The notes under the pieces were generated by a model. That model saw nothing but the letters and a program-made list of their open reading frames with translations. It did no database searches and was not told where the DNA came from. This document shows, piece by piece, positions 23,112-35,060 of a stretch of DNA of 64,000 nucleotides. The DNA lies in contig VXAU01003163.1 in the NCBI GenBank assembly GCA_013399695.1, positions 1,187,829 through 1,251,828 on the forward strand. The letters are read 5' to 3'. This stretch comes from Formicarius rufipectus (lineage: Eukaryota > Chordata > Aves > Passeriformes > Formicariidae). How positions within the stretch are numbered: the stretch's first letter is position 1; the number at the start of each line of letters is the position of its first letter. Made by a program: the position numbers and the translations under genes.

Positions 23112-23952
23112 AAAAATAACACCAACAATGACATCTCCACTTAAGTTAAATTTTGCATATATCATAAACACCATGTTATGAAACTAGAGAAATGGGGCTC
23201 TGATGTGTGTAAGGGCTAAAAGCAAGCTACGCTTTTTCTTCAAGCTCCACAATTGAGCACCTTCGACTCTTAAAATTGCTTTCCTATCTACATTAGTCAT
23301 GATATGTCCTGCACACACACTGTAGATTTAGGAATGCAATGTAATTCAAATTAATGTTTAAAAAGGATGTAGTGCCATTACAGCTAACGAGAGATGAAGT
23401 AAACATTATGTCACTCCTGCAAGAGTCACACTGTAGTCAAGGAGCTGCCATGATTTCAGCCTAGGTGAAGAAGGGATGCACACCACTGCTTTTCATTTTC
23501 TTGATCAGCTGTTTGTAGAGCAGCCTGTAACAAAAACCCTCTTGAGCAGTTACACAAGTTACCATGTATGTAATGACATATTTTACTGATTATATTGAGA
23601 GTTTTTTTTTTATATACCTTCTGCCTCATCAGCACAAAAAAAAACAAGGTGAGGACAGAGTTTTCTTCAAGACTAAGCAATTCCTGGTTTTAACACTATC
23701 TGTTAAATCATATCAGTTCTTAATCTCTCTATTTAAGGGAAAGCTAGACGCAACAGGGAGAATAAATTCACATGCATCTAAGTATGCCCCATCAAGAAAG
23801 GAAATAGAAAGGAAATGTCCCCCAGCCTACTTTGAGCCATGCCAGTATTTACCTGGCTCATGCTCCAACCACATCCCAGGTTTTTACCACGACCAAGGAG
23901 AGTGGTTTAGAGTCTTCAGACTGAGATACAAAGAGCATAGTGGAGCTCGGAT

Positions 23953-24022
23953 CTAGATTTCAGTCCATTCCCTCGGCAGGATTCAGCTAGATTTCAGTCC
24001 ATTCCCTCAGGGCAGGATTCAG
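23953..24022. repeat. Tandem duplication of a 34-36 bp unit
   Basis: CTAGATTTCAGTCCATTCCC followed by a GGCAGGATTCAG tail occurs twice head to tail; the second copy has two extra bases. Intronic, with no obvious role. Confidence 0.9.
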
Positions 24023-27000
24023 CTAAGCTTGCTCGCTCAGACAAGTAAAAATGCCACACTCTTCACAAACTCAGGTCCTGCAAATGCTTCTTGATAGACA
24101 GGATACAAAATACAGGCTCAGAAGCTCTGCCCCAGGTTAAGGCACAGCTGGAGATGCAAAGGAAGAAGATCTCAAATGAAAAGTACCACTGTGATAGTCA
24201 GGTTGCTACATATGGGGGGAGGGTGGGGCAGAAATCACAAACCAAAACTCCACAAAATCCTCAGTAAACTGCCTACATTTGAGGTCAAAAGCACTTTCCG
24301 CTGCCCCCCCCAACGCAACCAGGAGACCTTGGTTTCTTAGAAATACAACTAGACAGATACAGGAAAGTGGTTTTGATAACAAGCTAAAACTGCATCAGAG
24401 ATACTACCTGTCCTGACCACCTCCACAGGAACAGTTCCCAAAATCCAGCCCGAGAAGGCATCCCTCTGAACTCACAGAAGTCCTTAACCAAACTGATACA
24501 GTAAGGCTCAGACAATGCCAGCTCTCTCTCCTCACATACGCACACCCTGCAGCACCCAAGAATCATTCTTTACAGCAGAGCCAGTATCTCAAGGCAACGA
24601 CCCAAGTTGGCAGGACTGTGCCGTTCTTTGCTGCTCCTACTCTCGGCGGACAATGGTCTATTTACAGTGGGCAGCAGCCTGCCTATTGTCTATCCATAGC
24701 CAGACATCGTTCGAGTGCAACGGAAGAGAACAGGAGCGGCCGTCAGCTTCTATACTGCAAAGAAAACAACCCTAAGAACCAATGACCTCTCTTCCTCTCT
24801 GTTCTAATATTCAGAGGAACAGCACATAGCAGTACAGTTGCCTGCCATAAAGGTAGGTGCACTACATGGTGTAAAAGAGGCTGTATTATTTCCACAGCCT
24901 CTTGCAAGCAGGAGAAAGTTACATGACAAGTTGCCTCTCTCATTATAAGCAATATGGCACTAAGATGTTTTCACTATGACATGCTGGAACAGGGAACCAG
25001 TCATCCATACACCTTTGAGTTATCCTGACAGATACCTGCCACTGCAGTTTATTACTCTTACAGGTTACACTGCAAAGCTCCCATAGATCTGTTTTACTTA
25101 AGCCTTTCTTCATCCAACCTTTGAAAGAGCAAGTGCAGAATAATGTTCTAGCTCCTTTATTACATAGCAAAAAGGGTACAACAAATAGTTTTGGCTATTA
25201 ACCAGAGAAATCCTTTTGTCTGAATAGAATACATAATCCCAATCTCATGGTGCATTTACAATCAGCTTAAATTTCAGTCCAACCTGTCCTAGATACATGC
25301 TCCCACAACCCTCTCCATGCTGGTCTGGTTGCATCACTACAGAGGTGGTCTGCCAAACACCATTTTCCTGGGTTAGTTATGATGCCAGTTCTCAACTAGA
25401 TCAACTCATCTTGATGACCAGATAGCCATTAGCTCCCAGATGGAAACACAACTGCGCAGCTGGGGAAAGTGATGGACTGTCCTAATACATTAAACCATGC
25501 AACTCCAAACACTGCATGCAAATCCTCCCAGGATCCTCTGCTGCCCCTGCCCTGCAGTCAAAGCAGTAACTTGACTGAGGTCTTCAAACACCTGTGACTT
25601 TGCCAAAACATAGCCAGCAAGCAAACCACAATCACCCTTGAGACCTGAAGATGAAACCCCAGTTTAAGCCCAGTATAACACAGAACCGCAAGGCGCCTCC
25701 TGTGGTGTAGCCTGTTGCATCACGCACAACAGGGTGACAGTCTCTCCTCAGCCGCAGGAGACTTTCCTGAACAAACCAAGTACTGTTGAACAGTGTAATC
25801 CCCTAATCTGCCCTCCTTCTCCTACACCTCACTCCCTGCCCCCTCCTCAACTAAAAAAAAAAAAATCCACATCTCATCCAGAACCACTAAAGTTCACACA
25901 GCCAAGCATCAAGAGCTATACCCTCTCCTTTTAAAGCAGTAACTGACAGATTTACTTTCCTGCAAGAGTAAAAAGGGAGGAACTAAAAAGCTATTAGTAA
26001 AGAATACATCCCATGCTCAGTGAGGAACCAGCAAGTCCTCAATATCCACCCCCACATCCAACTCTTCTTCACCTCCCCTCCGGGCCAGTCTGGCTCTAAG
26101 CAACCACAGGGCATCACATAGTGGGGTTCAGGCATCTCTGCAGGTTCAGTTTCTGATTCTGCATTTGGGACAAGGCAGAACTGGAGCCAAACAGCCCACA
26201 AGCTGGATTCAGACCCATCAGCTGGACGACAGTGATTTACATCATAGGCTGCAACTGAAGGTAAGATTCCTGCTGCAATCTTTAAGGGGCACTGAAGCTG
26301 ATACTGATGTGTCAATACTCTGTTCACATCTGCAAGGAAAGTCACAGCCCTGTCTTCAGACATTTGACTGCAATCCTCTTGCAATCAGCAGAACACCTGT
26401 ATTCCTGCCTCAATGATGTCCAGCAACTAATATGAGTGCACACTAGTGAGGTCACTGGAGTTTATTCAAGTTCAGGAGCTGAACCACATGACAAGAACCT
26501 ACTCAATGCCTTTTGTGCAATTACAGTCTGCCAGCAGCACTTGGTAACCCTGTGTGTTAAGGAAAGCTGACATTTGCCACTATAACCTTTCAGGCAATGA
26601 TTAAGTTAGCTTTAACTCCATGCCTATACACACACAACATGTGTCACTAAGCAGTCTTACTGGTTTCTCTTCTGCAAAGATCTGAGAAGATGCTTATAAA
26701 TACTATTTTGCAGCCTAAACTGTTATCAATAGAATTGCATCCCTACAACTCTGATTTACAAATACATCATGGCACTACTCCATTAATCTAACATCAATCC
26801 AAAGACAGTCTAGATGAAAATCACCCTACAGAAGCAAATTGCTACAAGCCAGCAGCTTTCTTGTGGCATAAAAATTTGAGTAGATCATACCAACTTATTC
26901 ATTCTACTCCTCCCAGGAAAATGCTACTACTCAGAAAGCCCACTATGCAACATGAAGTTCACACATTTCTGAGACTGCACAAGAATGAGTTTCTTACTCA

Positions 27001-27603
27001 TACTTACGACACCTGAAGTCTTGCAGAAGACAACCTGGATCAGGCACACTAAGCCCCACTGCATCACAGCAGATAGCCCTTATATTCAGAAAAGTATTTT
27101 AAAAAACATATCCCTGTATGAGACTGAACAGAGCAGTCACTTATGAAAAGCAATTGGTTCAGTGGGACACCTCCCCACATCAGTAGCACAAGAAAGAGTA
27201 TGACAAACAAAGCAACCTTTTGACCGCAGGTATTAAGGTATGTCTGCATTTCCTCTGAGTCAGTGATAGTAAACATTTTCTTCTAGCTTTTCTAGGAAAC
27301 TAATTCAACCTTACCAGGCCACTATTGCAGTTCAGCTGCAGAGGCCAAAGTTTCCAAAACATGGCACAAAGCAATATTAAACTAAAGCTTAAGAGTTCTG
27401 GGTTCGAGAACAGTAACTCATACAGATGTCCTCAGCTAGAAACAGGACATCCTATCGTTCTGCTATAATCCTTAAATGGTCCAGCTACAAAGGCAAAAAC
27501 CATTTTTCCACTACATATCTAAAACCATGCAAGCTATTTTCAGTTTTAAACAAACTACCAGTACTACTAAAATTAAAATCCTAACCAAATGAAGTATTTT
27601 ACT

Positions 27604-27690
27604 ATCACAGGATAGTCTGGGTTGAAAATGATCTTGAAGATTACTTAGTTCCCAATTCCCTGCCATGGTCAGGGAATCATATTCTACCCT
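27604..27690 (-). mobile_element. CR1 LINE 3' end fragment
   Basis: ATCACAGGATAGTCTGGGTT, then GATCTTGAAGATTACTTAGT, then CCCTGCCATGGTCAGGGA is the reverse complement of the CR1 3' end, diverged from the usual ATCACAGAATGATT start. The element is in the same orientation as ACSL1. Confidence 0.8.
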
Positions 27691-30092
27691 ATATAGGTGA
27701 ATAACTCTCAACACAAAAGAGAGCAAGAGAGCAGAAGCCTTACATTATCAAGTGTCCTTGTTTGAGGAGTCAGGTAGGTCTACAGAAATGCAAGCCCCCA
27801 TCTCCAGCCAGGGGTCACCCCGCAGCCTGCAAAGGCCGATACTGTACCAGCAGAGCTTCCATGAGCTGCCCAGCATTGTAAACTCCCACACAAAACAACC
27901 AACGAACAAACCATTGTCCCTCTTACTTTTGAGAATTTCTGGGTAGTTATCACTAGTAATATAACCAGTTATATTTACTAGAGTAAAATATGTAACATAT
28001 CTGAACTTGTAATTTGGCACAGCAGAAAAGCAGGCAATCTATTCATAAGACTACCAGAAGCCCAATTTATCAATGTACCCCTTCAGCCAGAATATATATA
28101 TATTTATCTCTGCTGCACATTCAAAAAAATTCATGCCATTAGTCTTACTGAGTCTACCCAATTAAATCAACCATATTACTAAGATCTAGAAGAGTAAAAG
28201 ACAAAAACCTACTACTACTACCTACTACTACCTTCTGTTGCTCACACAAGTAGTCCAGGAGGAAAGGAGAAAGAAGAAACTGTTACTCGTCCTCACTGGA
28301 GAGCAACCCACACAGGACAGGGAAGGTATAACTCACCTCTGCCTCCTCCAGAAAACCCCATGTAGTAATCATTCCTAGTGAGATAAGATAGCCAGCTACA
28401 CAAACTTTGCTCAAGAAACAGGAGAGTCACTTACCCATACAGCTATTTCAAAGTTGTCTTTCTTTCCATTTTAAATTGCTGGGTTTGTTTTTCCACCAAT
28501 AACAACCTTGTGCTTGCCCTCGAAGCAAAAGGCTGTTTGAGGGTTTCTTTCTTAAGATGGAAGATTTACTTCCAACCTCATGTTGGTCAAACTGTAGTTG
28601 TAAAACAACACATACCAAATTCAGAAGCTGCCTTTGTAAATTCATCACAATCATGCAGTCCTCAGACTAGGCTAAGGCAATTTGCCCAAGACCTTGAACT
28701 GAGTCCGCTACACACAACTACTTGTAATGACAACCTTAAGGTTCTTCCCCATCAGCCATCCTTCAAACATTTCCATATCCCAATACAAGCAAGCTACATA
28801 TCCTTAAGCTTTGATAAGTCAGGGGGCAACAAAAAGATTCCATGAGGAATTCCATGTACCAGTTTTTGCATTATTAAAACTGCTATTGTTGCAAGAAGAG
28901 AAAGGTGTTTTTTTTTAGTAAACACAATGCCCTCTTACACTCAGAATTTCTTGATCAAAGAAATCTGATCCAATTCCTTGAGCTGAGAAATCTCATCTTG
29001 TATGTTTGAGAGCATGTTCCAAAGCAGAAAGGTAAACATAAACACTCCTAAGTAGGCTCAGGAGACTGCATGACTCCCTGTAAAGCAACGTGGATGAAAA
29101 AGGAAATCTGCTAACACCACGTGGAGTAGTTCAGTGGTCCGGGTACGGGCAGAGAACCATGGGGTATCGATAGCAGTTTCTTTAGAAGTCACTCCCTCCT
29201 ATCACAGGACCCTACCACCGTATCTCAGACACTACCCTAAGCGAGGCACATGTTTAGATGGATTACTTAGTCCAAGAGGGTGTCCACAATACCCCAGACA
29301 GCTCACAGACATGCCCTTTAAAAATTTAGAAGGCTTCAAGTGTTGCAATTCCTGTTCAACAGGAACAAGAAACGTATGCATCCTGGAACAAAAGCGTCGT
29401 GCAACCAGGCTAAATCCCTGCGCTGTAGCACCGCAAGTCCTACCTAACAGCAGAGCAGGCCTGCAAAGTCAAAGCCACTCAACCTTCCATTTTAGGCCGG
29501 TTTGCCTCACGCCGCGTTTCCAAACGAGCTCTAAACTCGCATGGAAAGAAGGAAAAAAGAAAGAGGCTGACTCGAGTACATGCTGCATTCGCGCCCCACA
29601 GAAGAGCCTCGGCGGAGGTGCGGCAGCCGAGCAAACGGGCACGCTCGGGGGCAGCACCGCTACCTGCTGCTCGGCCCGGGCCAGCCGCTCCCCGCCGCGC
29701 CGGGCCGTGCCGAGCGCAGGGCAGCGCCAACAATGCCCGGCCAGCCCGAGCCGCCGCAGCGCCGAGGGGAGGCCGGGGACAGCCGCGAACGCTTCCCTAA
29801 GGGTTTCTTCACGAGGGGAAGCCGAGGCGGCTCCGCGGGACGCCGATCCCGCTGCGGGGCGGCAGGGCAGGCAGAGACAGCCTGCAGGGACCGGCGGCGG
29901 GACGAGACCAGCCGGCCCTCGGTGACAGCCCCGCGCAGGGCAGGCCACCCCACCCCAGCGCCGCGGCGGTAGCGCCGGCGGGNNNNNNNNNNNNNNNNNN
30001 NNNNNNNNNNNNCCTCCCTGACAGCCCTCGGCCCCTCAGCGCGGCCGGGGGCGCAGCCCCGGGCCCCGGCAGCGTCCCCAAACCCCGCTCAC

Positions 30093-30120
30093 CTCCCGGC
30101 AGCAGCGGCAACCACGGCTG
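30093..30120 (-). other. ACSL1: ACSL1 non-coding exon 1 (5'UTR), start inferred
   Basis: The 3' boundary is a good donor, CCGGGAG|GTGAGCGGGG on the minus strand (exon end at 30093). The 5' boundary is placed about 30 bp downstream of the TATA-like element, so it is approximate by tens of bases. The exon contains no ATG in frame with the coding start. An alternative is that the true start lies further upstream in the island. Confidence 0.5.
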
Positions 30121-30145
30121 TGCTCAGCTTCTCCCAGCGCCGCCC

Positions 30146-30152
30146 TATTTAA
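30146..30152 (-). promoter_or_regulatory. ACSL1: TATA-like element TTAAATA of ACSL1
   Basis: On the minus strand the sequence reads GGCTTAAATAGGGCGGCG, a TATA-like core directly followed by a GC box. It lies about 55 bp upstream of the exon 1 donor. TATA within a CpG island is not the rule, so this may define the main start site or be coincidental. Confidence 0.45.
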
Positions 30153-30420
30153 GCCGAGCACGGCGGGAGCGGCGTGTGCGTGTGCCGAGCCCGCCTCCTC
30201 CTCCGCCGCCGCCCCCGTCCGACGGGCACTGCGGAGCTGCCTGCTCCGAGCCTTCCGCTCGCTCTGGACCCTGCTCCTGCTTCTGCCCGGCCCCTGCTCC
30301 CCCTCCGCGGGGAGCGCGGGGCAGGCGCGGTGCTGTGCGGGCAGCAGTGACCGGCGTGCACAGGGAGCGGAGGGGGGACAGCTTGCAAAGGGACGGCTTT
30401 CTTACGGTTTCCGAAAGGAC

Positions 30421-30607
30421 ACCTGCATCCCGCATAAATATGCTAAAAGAACGTGTGTTTCAGGATGAAAGTGTTGGAAGAGGACAAGGATCTTGTTGCA
30501 GTTTAGGGGGACATTTGCTTACCTCTGTTAAATTTTGTTTGTGGGATCTGTGGGTTTGAGGGGCATCTTAAGGTAGCTGGGACTTTGTCTGCAGTCCCTG
30601 ATAGTTA
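30421..30607. other. Upstream flank of ACSL1, no feature
   Basis: Short unique-looking stretch between the CpG island and the first CR1. No TATA, exon or repeat recognised. Confidence 0.6.
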
Positions 30608-31052
30608 TCACAGGATCATGGAATGCCTTGGCTTGGAAAAGTCCATAAAGACCGTCTAGTTACAGTCCCGCTGACACGGGCAGGAGCACGTTCCACTAGA
30701 CCAGGTTGCTCAAAGCCCCATCCAGCCTGGCCGTGGAACATTTGCAGGGACAATCCAAAACGTCACTGGGCAACCTATTCCAGCTTCTCACCACACTACC
30801 AGTAAAGAATTTCATTCTCATATCTGATCTAAACCTACTCTCTTTTAGTTTAAAGCCATTCTTCCTTGTCCTACCACTACATGCCTTTGTGAGAAGTCCC
30901 TCTCCAGCTGTCCTGCAGACCCCTTCAGGTACTGGAACACTGCTGTAAGGTGTCGTCAGAGCCTTTTCTAAGCTAAGCAACCCCAGCTCTCCCAGCCTGT
31001 CTTCACAGGAAAGATGCTCCAGCCCCCTGATTCCCTTAATGGCCTTCCTCTA
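30608..31052 (-). mobile_element. CR1 LINE 3' fragment, about 445 bp
   Basis: Begins TCACAGGATCATGGAATGCC (reverse complement of the CR1 3' terminus) and continues through the characteristic stretches GACCAGGTTGCTCAAAGCCC, CATTCTTCCTTGTCCTACCA and CTCCCAGCCTGTCTTCACAG. It covers the CR1 3'UTR and lies only about 450 bp upstream of the inferred ACSL1 start. Confidence 0.92.
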
Positions 31053-31889
31053 GGAATGTGGAGAATGATGTCTGAATGAAGAATTAATTAGCATAGTAGA
31101 CAAAGTAATAACTTGGTGTTCAGCGGATGGAACCTATATGCATTCAGGACAAAACATGAAATCACCAGTGCCTGAAATGGCATATGCATTTCTTCATCAC
31201 TTTTTTCCTTCATCCAAAACCCTGGACAAAATGCAAAAATCACTAGGCAGAGTCCAGCTGTGTCTACATGAGCATGAATTGTGGTACAATAGGAACAAAG
31301 CAGTAGAGCTCACCCATAGCAGAGCAGCTGATGTCCATGCTACTGTGCTCTCAGGCTTTAATCAACTAGCTTTAGCATGGTGCTATGGACTCCATGCCCA
31401 TGAGTAGCTGCAGTCAGATCATATGCTTCTACCTCCTTTCCTGAGAAAGGAATTTATTTTGCATTTCTGAGCCACTCCATGATGTCAACCCAACTGCAGT
31501 TAAGTGGCAACTATCAGCAACTTCACAAGAGCCCTCCTCCTTTGTGCTAAAAAGTGAACATAGGCTCCTTCCTTTGCTAAAAGAAAGCCCTTCCTCTGTT
31601 CTGCAGGAAGCCTTTTGCCTGGTATACTCTCGTATAAATGGAAGCATCAGCAAGCAAGTAGTTGCTTTTATGTAAAATAAAGTACCTCTAGTAATTTATA
31701 AAATAGTATCTATATGAAAGCATACAGCCTTACCCCTCACCCCCCTCACACACACACTTAACCTGAATAACATGGGAAAATTATGGCAATGCAGAATGTG
31801 CAACACAGGGAGACTTTGACATATGGGTTGATGATTTACAGGTCTAATGAACTGATGCAGCACATGGCCAGACCAAAACCAGTGGACAT
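31053..31889. other. Intergenic, no gene seen
   Basis: About 0.8 kb between two CR1 fragments. A short CA-rich stretch near 31739-31760. No exon, RNA gene or named repeat recognised. Confidence 0.6.
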
Positions 31890-32253
31890 AACAACCATCC
31901 AGAGGGTCCTAGACAGACTTGAGAGGTGGGCCTGTGTGAATCTCGTGAAGTTCAACAAGGCCAAATGCAAGGTCCTGCAGCTGGGTTGGGGCAATCCCAA
32001 GCACGAATACAGGCTAGGGAGAGAGTAGATTGAGAGCAGCCCTGGGTAGAAGGACTTGGGTGTGTTGGTGGATGAGGAGCCTGGACATGAAATAGCAGTG
32101 TGTGCTTGCAGCCCAGAAGGCCAATTGTATCCTGGACTGCATCAAAAGGAGAGTGACCAGCAGGTCTGCCACTCTACTCCACTGTGGTGAGACTTCACCT
32201 GAAGTACTGCATCCAGCTCTGGGGTCCCCAACATAAGGACATGGACTTCCTCT
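31890..32253 (+). mobile_element. CR1 LINE ORF2 fragment (C-terminal reverse transcriptase region)
   Basis: Translation gives IQRVLDRLERWACVNLVKFN, then KAKCKVLQLGWGNPKHEYRL, and after a stop DLGVLVDEEPG, all hallmark CR1 reverse-transcriptase C-terminal sequence. Further on, ILDCIKR, LKYCIQLW and a DMDF block are readable only with frame changes. Stops and shifts show it is a dead fragment. The orientation is opposite to the neighbouring CR1 copies at 30608 and 32770, so they are independent insertions. Confidence 0.92.
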
Positions 32254-32769
32254 CTCACATACCTTTTCATGAATTCTATTAGCAACATGAAATTGCAAAA
32301 GTCTGAGCTACACAGTATTTAAATAAGTATCTCACTAATTCCAGTTATCATCTCTCTGATGCTCCTTGTCACTCACCACATTATACATCCAGGGACTACA
32401 TTACTCTCTGAAACTGGCTTTTTCTCCAGCTGTTCACAGAAGACAGGGATCCAGTCTCAGCCAAACTATGTAGAGAAACACACATAGACCAAGTGGAAGT
32501 AGGAGCTGTACATAAACAAAATCTACCGTGACAATATTGGACTGTCTTACACAGGGATACTAAGGAACCTGGTGTTCTTGTGGATCAGCACAGTCTAAGA
32601 CCCTTTAGCAACTACATACACATTTTTAATTATATTTGAGGTGTAACCAACTCTTTTTAACAGTGTACAGGGCATACAGACTCTAAACCCATTTAACTAG
32701 GGAAATCCACTCATTAAATGTGTGAGATAAACCAAATAAATTAATAAAGACATTCAAAAGGAGATTCTG
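32254..32769. other. Intergenic, no gene seen
   Basis: AT-rich sequence between CR1 pieces. Nothing recognised. Confidence 0.6.
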
Positions 32770-33120
32770 GTTTTCTTGTTTAAAGAGAATTCTCTGTATT
32801 CCAGCTTATGCCCGTAGTCTCTTGTCCTCTCACTGGACATTGAGAAGAGTCGGCCTCTATCTTTGCCCCCAAAATAGGGATTTATAGACACCAACAAGAT
32901 CCCCCCCAAGCCCCAGGTTTTTCATTCTTGAGGCTGAATAATTCCATTTTGCTCAGCTTCATGTGACAAAAGCTCCAGTCTCTTTACCATATTCATGGCC
33001 CTTCACTGGGCTCTCTCCAGTATGTCCACATCTCTTTTGTGTGGAGGAACTCAGAGTGGACACAGTGCTCCAGGTGTGGCCTCTCCAATGCTGAACAGAG
33101 GAGAAGGATCATGTCCGCTT
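32770..33120 (-). mobile_element. CR1 LINE fragment, lacking its 3' terminus
   Basis: GTCTCTTGTCCTCTCACTGG, ATTTATAGACACCAACAAGA, GAATAATTCCATTTTGCTCA, CCCTTCACTGGGCTCTCTCC and GTGCTCCAGGTGTGGCCTCT are the inverse complement of the CR1 3'UTR, further from the 3' end than the copy at 30608. Both ends are truncated or diverged. Confidence 0.88.
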
Positions 33121-33124
33121 AACT

Positions 33125-33242
33125 GCAGGTGGGGGTGGACCACTCTTGAGCTGAGAGAAGGTGATCCTTAATAAAAATCAATCCACTTTCTTGGAGCCCA
33201 CTTCTCTCCAGGACCGTGATGTTAACAGGGCGATTATCCCAT
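33125..33242. other. LTR-like segment of unknown family
   Basis: Follows the CR1 fragment with different, GC-mixed sequence containing CTTAATAAAAATCAATCCAC and ending GATGTTAACA. The AATAAA followed by a short tail ending in CA resembles an LTR R-U5 end. No matching 5' end or target duplication was found. It could equally be unique DNA. Confidence 0.2.
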
Positions 33243-34161
33243 AAATAGATTACCCAAAACAGGGGATTTCCATTTCAGCAATTTATGGACATTATAGAAT
33301 TTTCAGCACTGGTGTTTACTTTTCACAGCAATGTTGATATCAAAGTACTGTTCTTAAATACATATATTGGTTGTCATTGACAAAATAAGCATCTGACAGG
33401 AAAAAAAAAAAAGTCTCTTAGCTCTGTTCTTTTTACTTTTATTTACAGGGTTTGCAGAGCCCTCTACTGAATTTGGTAGTTCCAAGTGTATCATTTCAGA
33501 ACCATCCCAAGTGTATAATTTTCATACTAAACAGACTGTCTAGCCTTCTACCATTCTATATCTTTATCTGCTAACACTTGTGTTCAATCTCAAGTGAAGG
33601 AAAACAAAGAAATATCATGTAAATAAGCACTGCAAAATGTCTAGCATTTATAGCAATTAAAAAACATGAGCTACCACACAGGTCCATGGAACAGGAATAG
33701 TTACTTATGTCTTGTCAATCCTCTTCTCAGTGGGAAATGGAATAATGTTTATTTTGCATTTATAACTTTCATACACTTGAGAAAGGGAATTTCAGCCCTG
33801 ACAGGAAATGCCAGGGAGCAGGAAGGGAGAGTGGAGTCCCTCCATCATCAGGGACCAGCAAGTAGCTAGCTGGAGACAAGCATGGAGCTGAGGACTGTTC
33901 CAGAAGAAGCAGTGCTCTTCCCCAGGAGATGTTCTGTCCCCCAGGGCACCCAGACAGGTGATGCCAAGTGGGTTGACCAACAGCCTTGGGCAGTTTCAGG
34001 TGACAAGTCAGGTCTGGGGTTCATGTGAAGACTCAGTGAGGAATAGCCAGCCCAGAATGTGAGTGGCTTCCTGGTCTGCAAGTGCATGTTTTTCTGCCAC
34101 ATATTGAAAGACAACGGTGACACAGGGACCTAAATTTTCTTGATGTTATATGACAGTTATA
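33243..34161. other. Intergenic, no gene seen
   Basis: Nothing recognisable except a short A-run near 33401. The stretch 33800-34020 is somewhat richer in G+C. Confidence 0.55.
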
Positions 34162-34221
34162 TAATGATTGGATGTGATCTTAAAGGTCTGTTGCAAACTA
34201 AATGATTCCATGATGCTATGA
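34162..34221 (+). mobile_element. CR1 LINE 3' terminus, short and diverged
   Basis: ATTGGATGTGATCTTAAAGG followed by AATGATTCCATGATGCTATG is the CR1 3' end with its terminal ATTCTATG-type repeats, mutated. It is severely 5'-truncated. Confidence 0.8.
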
Positions 34222-34942
34222 CAGCTAGAGCTGGGATGAAAGTACTCTGTCAAGAAAATACTAGAATGAGATATTGTAGGCTTTCAACAGATGAACTGGT
34301 GCGTTGAGGACAAGTGAATCTGGTTGTCTCTATGTCTTTTTTTTCCCACAGGTCGATGTCATTATACAAGTGCATTTTCATCTCAGAAAACAAATATCCC
34401 AAAGGTAAGAGACACTCAGAAGTACGAAATTCTGTCCTAGGTCAGAGAAATAAAATATATGTGGGGGGATTCCTGCAGACTACAGTCATCTACCTTCCTT
34501 ACACATGGGTAAATGCAGACTCAAACATACAGAGGTCATGAATGAGCTGGCAGGGCTCTGTATAAAGGTCTTCACAGAGGCAGCCTAAACCATGCTTCAG
34601 TCACCCTCCATATATTACTTGAAATAGTTCTCCAACTTAGAAAGAGACAAGTAAGGAATTCATGAGTGTATTGAGTTCCATGAACTATAGGTCTTCTGAA
34701 CACTGAGATACCTAATCCGGAAAATAAAATGTTTACAAAGTCCCCTTATAAAAACACAGGAAAAAAATAAATAAAAGGGAAACTTCTACTGGGCACCAGA
34801 AAAGAGACATGAGATAAATATATACATATACACACATACATACACAAATATCTAGAGATTCTTCAGAAAAAAAAAGTAGAAACAAACCCAGAAAGCCAAC
34901 TTAAACAGCAGTTCCGCATTGCAAATTAAGTAGCAATTCCAT
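34222..34942. other. Intergenic, no gene seen
   Basis: AT-rich. Contains a TA/CA-rich short stretch near 34815-34850. No other feature. Confidence 0.6.
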
Positions 34943-35060
34943 GACTTTGTTGTGTTTTGAGGATTTTTTTGGTGTGTTTTTTTTGTTTGTTTTATTTGTT
35001 TTTGTTTTCTTTGTTGTTGTTGTTGTTGTTTTGTTTGTTTGTTTTTGTTTTGTTTTTTTA
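34943..35060. repeat. T-rich (GTT)n/(TTTG)n low-complexity tract
   Basis: About 118 bp made of T runs with regularly spaced G, including (GTT)6 near 35010-35030 and several TTTG units. It produces a spurious Phe/Val-rich frame on the plus strand and a Lys/Gln-rich frame on the minus strand. Confidence 0.9.

Larger units (their letters stand above)
21156..30092 (-). other. ACSL1: ACSL1 intron 1
   Basis: 8937 bp between the first non-coding exon in the CpG island and exon 2. Contains a GC-rich patch (22085-22270), A-runs near 21990, 22981 and 23101, a short tandem duplication (23953-24022) and a CR1 fragment (27604-27690). If the GC-rich patch is a promoter, part of this would be upstream sequence for a shorter transcript. 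Confidence 0.65.
1..30120 (-). other. ACSL1: ACSL1 gene, 5' part (long-chain acyl-CoA synthetase 1), incomplete at its 3' end
   Basis: Gene-level entry. The product activates long-chain fatty acids: fatty acid + ATP + CoA gives acyl-CoA + AMP + PPi. In vertebrates it acts on the cytosolic face of the ER and outer mitochondrial membrane, feeding triglyceride synthesis and beta-oxidation. Eleven coding exons were found on the minus strand; their lengths in transcript order are 195, 115, 65, 102, 100, 179, 33, 52, 74, 78 and 135 nt. They join in one frame for 376 codons, a little over half of the roughly 700-residue vertebrate protein. Every junction has GT donor and AG acceptor. The N-terminus (MQAHELFRY, then RMPEL) and the segment around LPTNTLMGFGAFAALTT are diagnostic of ACSL1 rather than ACSL5 or ACSL6. 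The later adenylation motifs and the C-terminal domain must lie left of the window. No frameshift or premature stop is seen, so the gene appears intact as far as visible. The transcript start near 30120 is inferred. Confidence 0.96.
29480..30420. promoter_or_regulatory. ACSL1: CpG island at the ACSL1 promoter (with 30-base gap at 29983-30012)
   Basis: About 0.9 kb of dense CpG and very high G+C, in sharp contrast with the AT-rich flanks. It spans the inferred first exon and the start of intron 1. GC boxes (GGGCGG or CCGCCC) are present, for example at 30140-30145. The long open frames crossing it in five or six frames on both strands reflect lack of stop codons in GC-rich DNA, not genes. The N gap suggests a sequence hard to assemble. 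Confidence 0.88.

Noticed and set aside
29134..29925. 263-codon open frame on the plus strand, and overlapping frames on both strands in 29469-30559
   Set aside because: They cross the CpG island, where stop codons are rare in all frames. The encoded sequences are Arg/Pro/Ala-rich with no domain, and several frames are open at once.
31783..32028. 81-codon frame with reverse-transcriptase similarity
   Set aside because: Not a host gene: it is part of the truncated CR1 ORF2 fragment and stops early.
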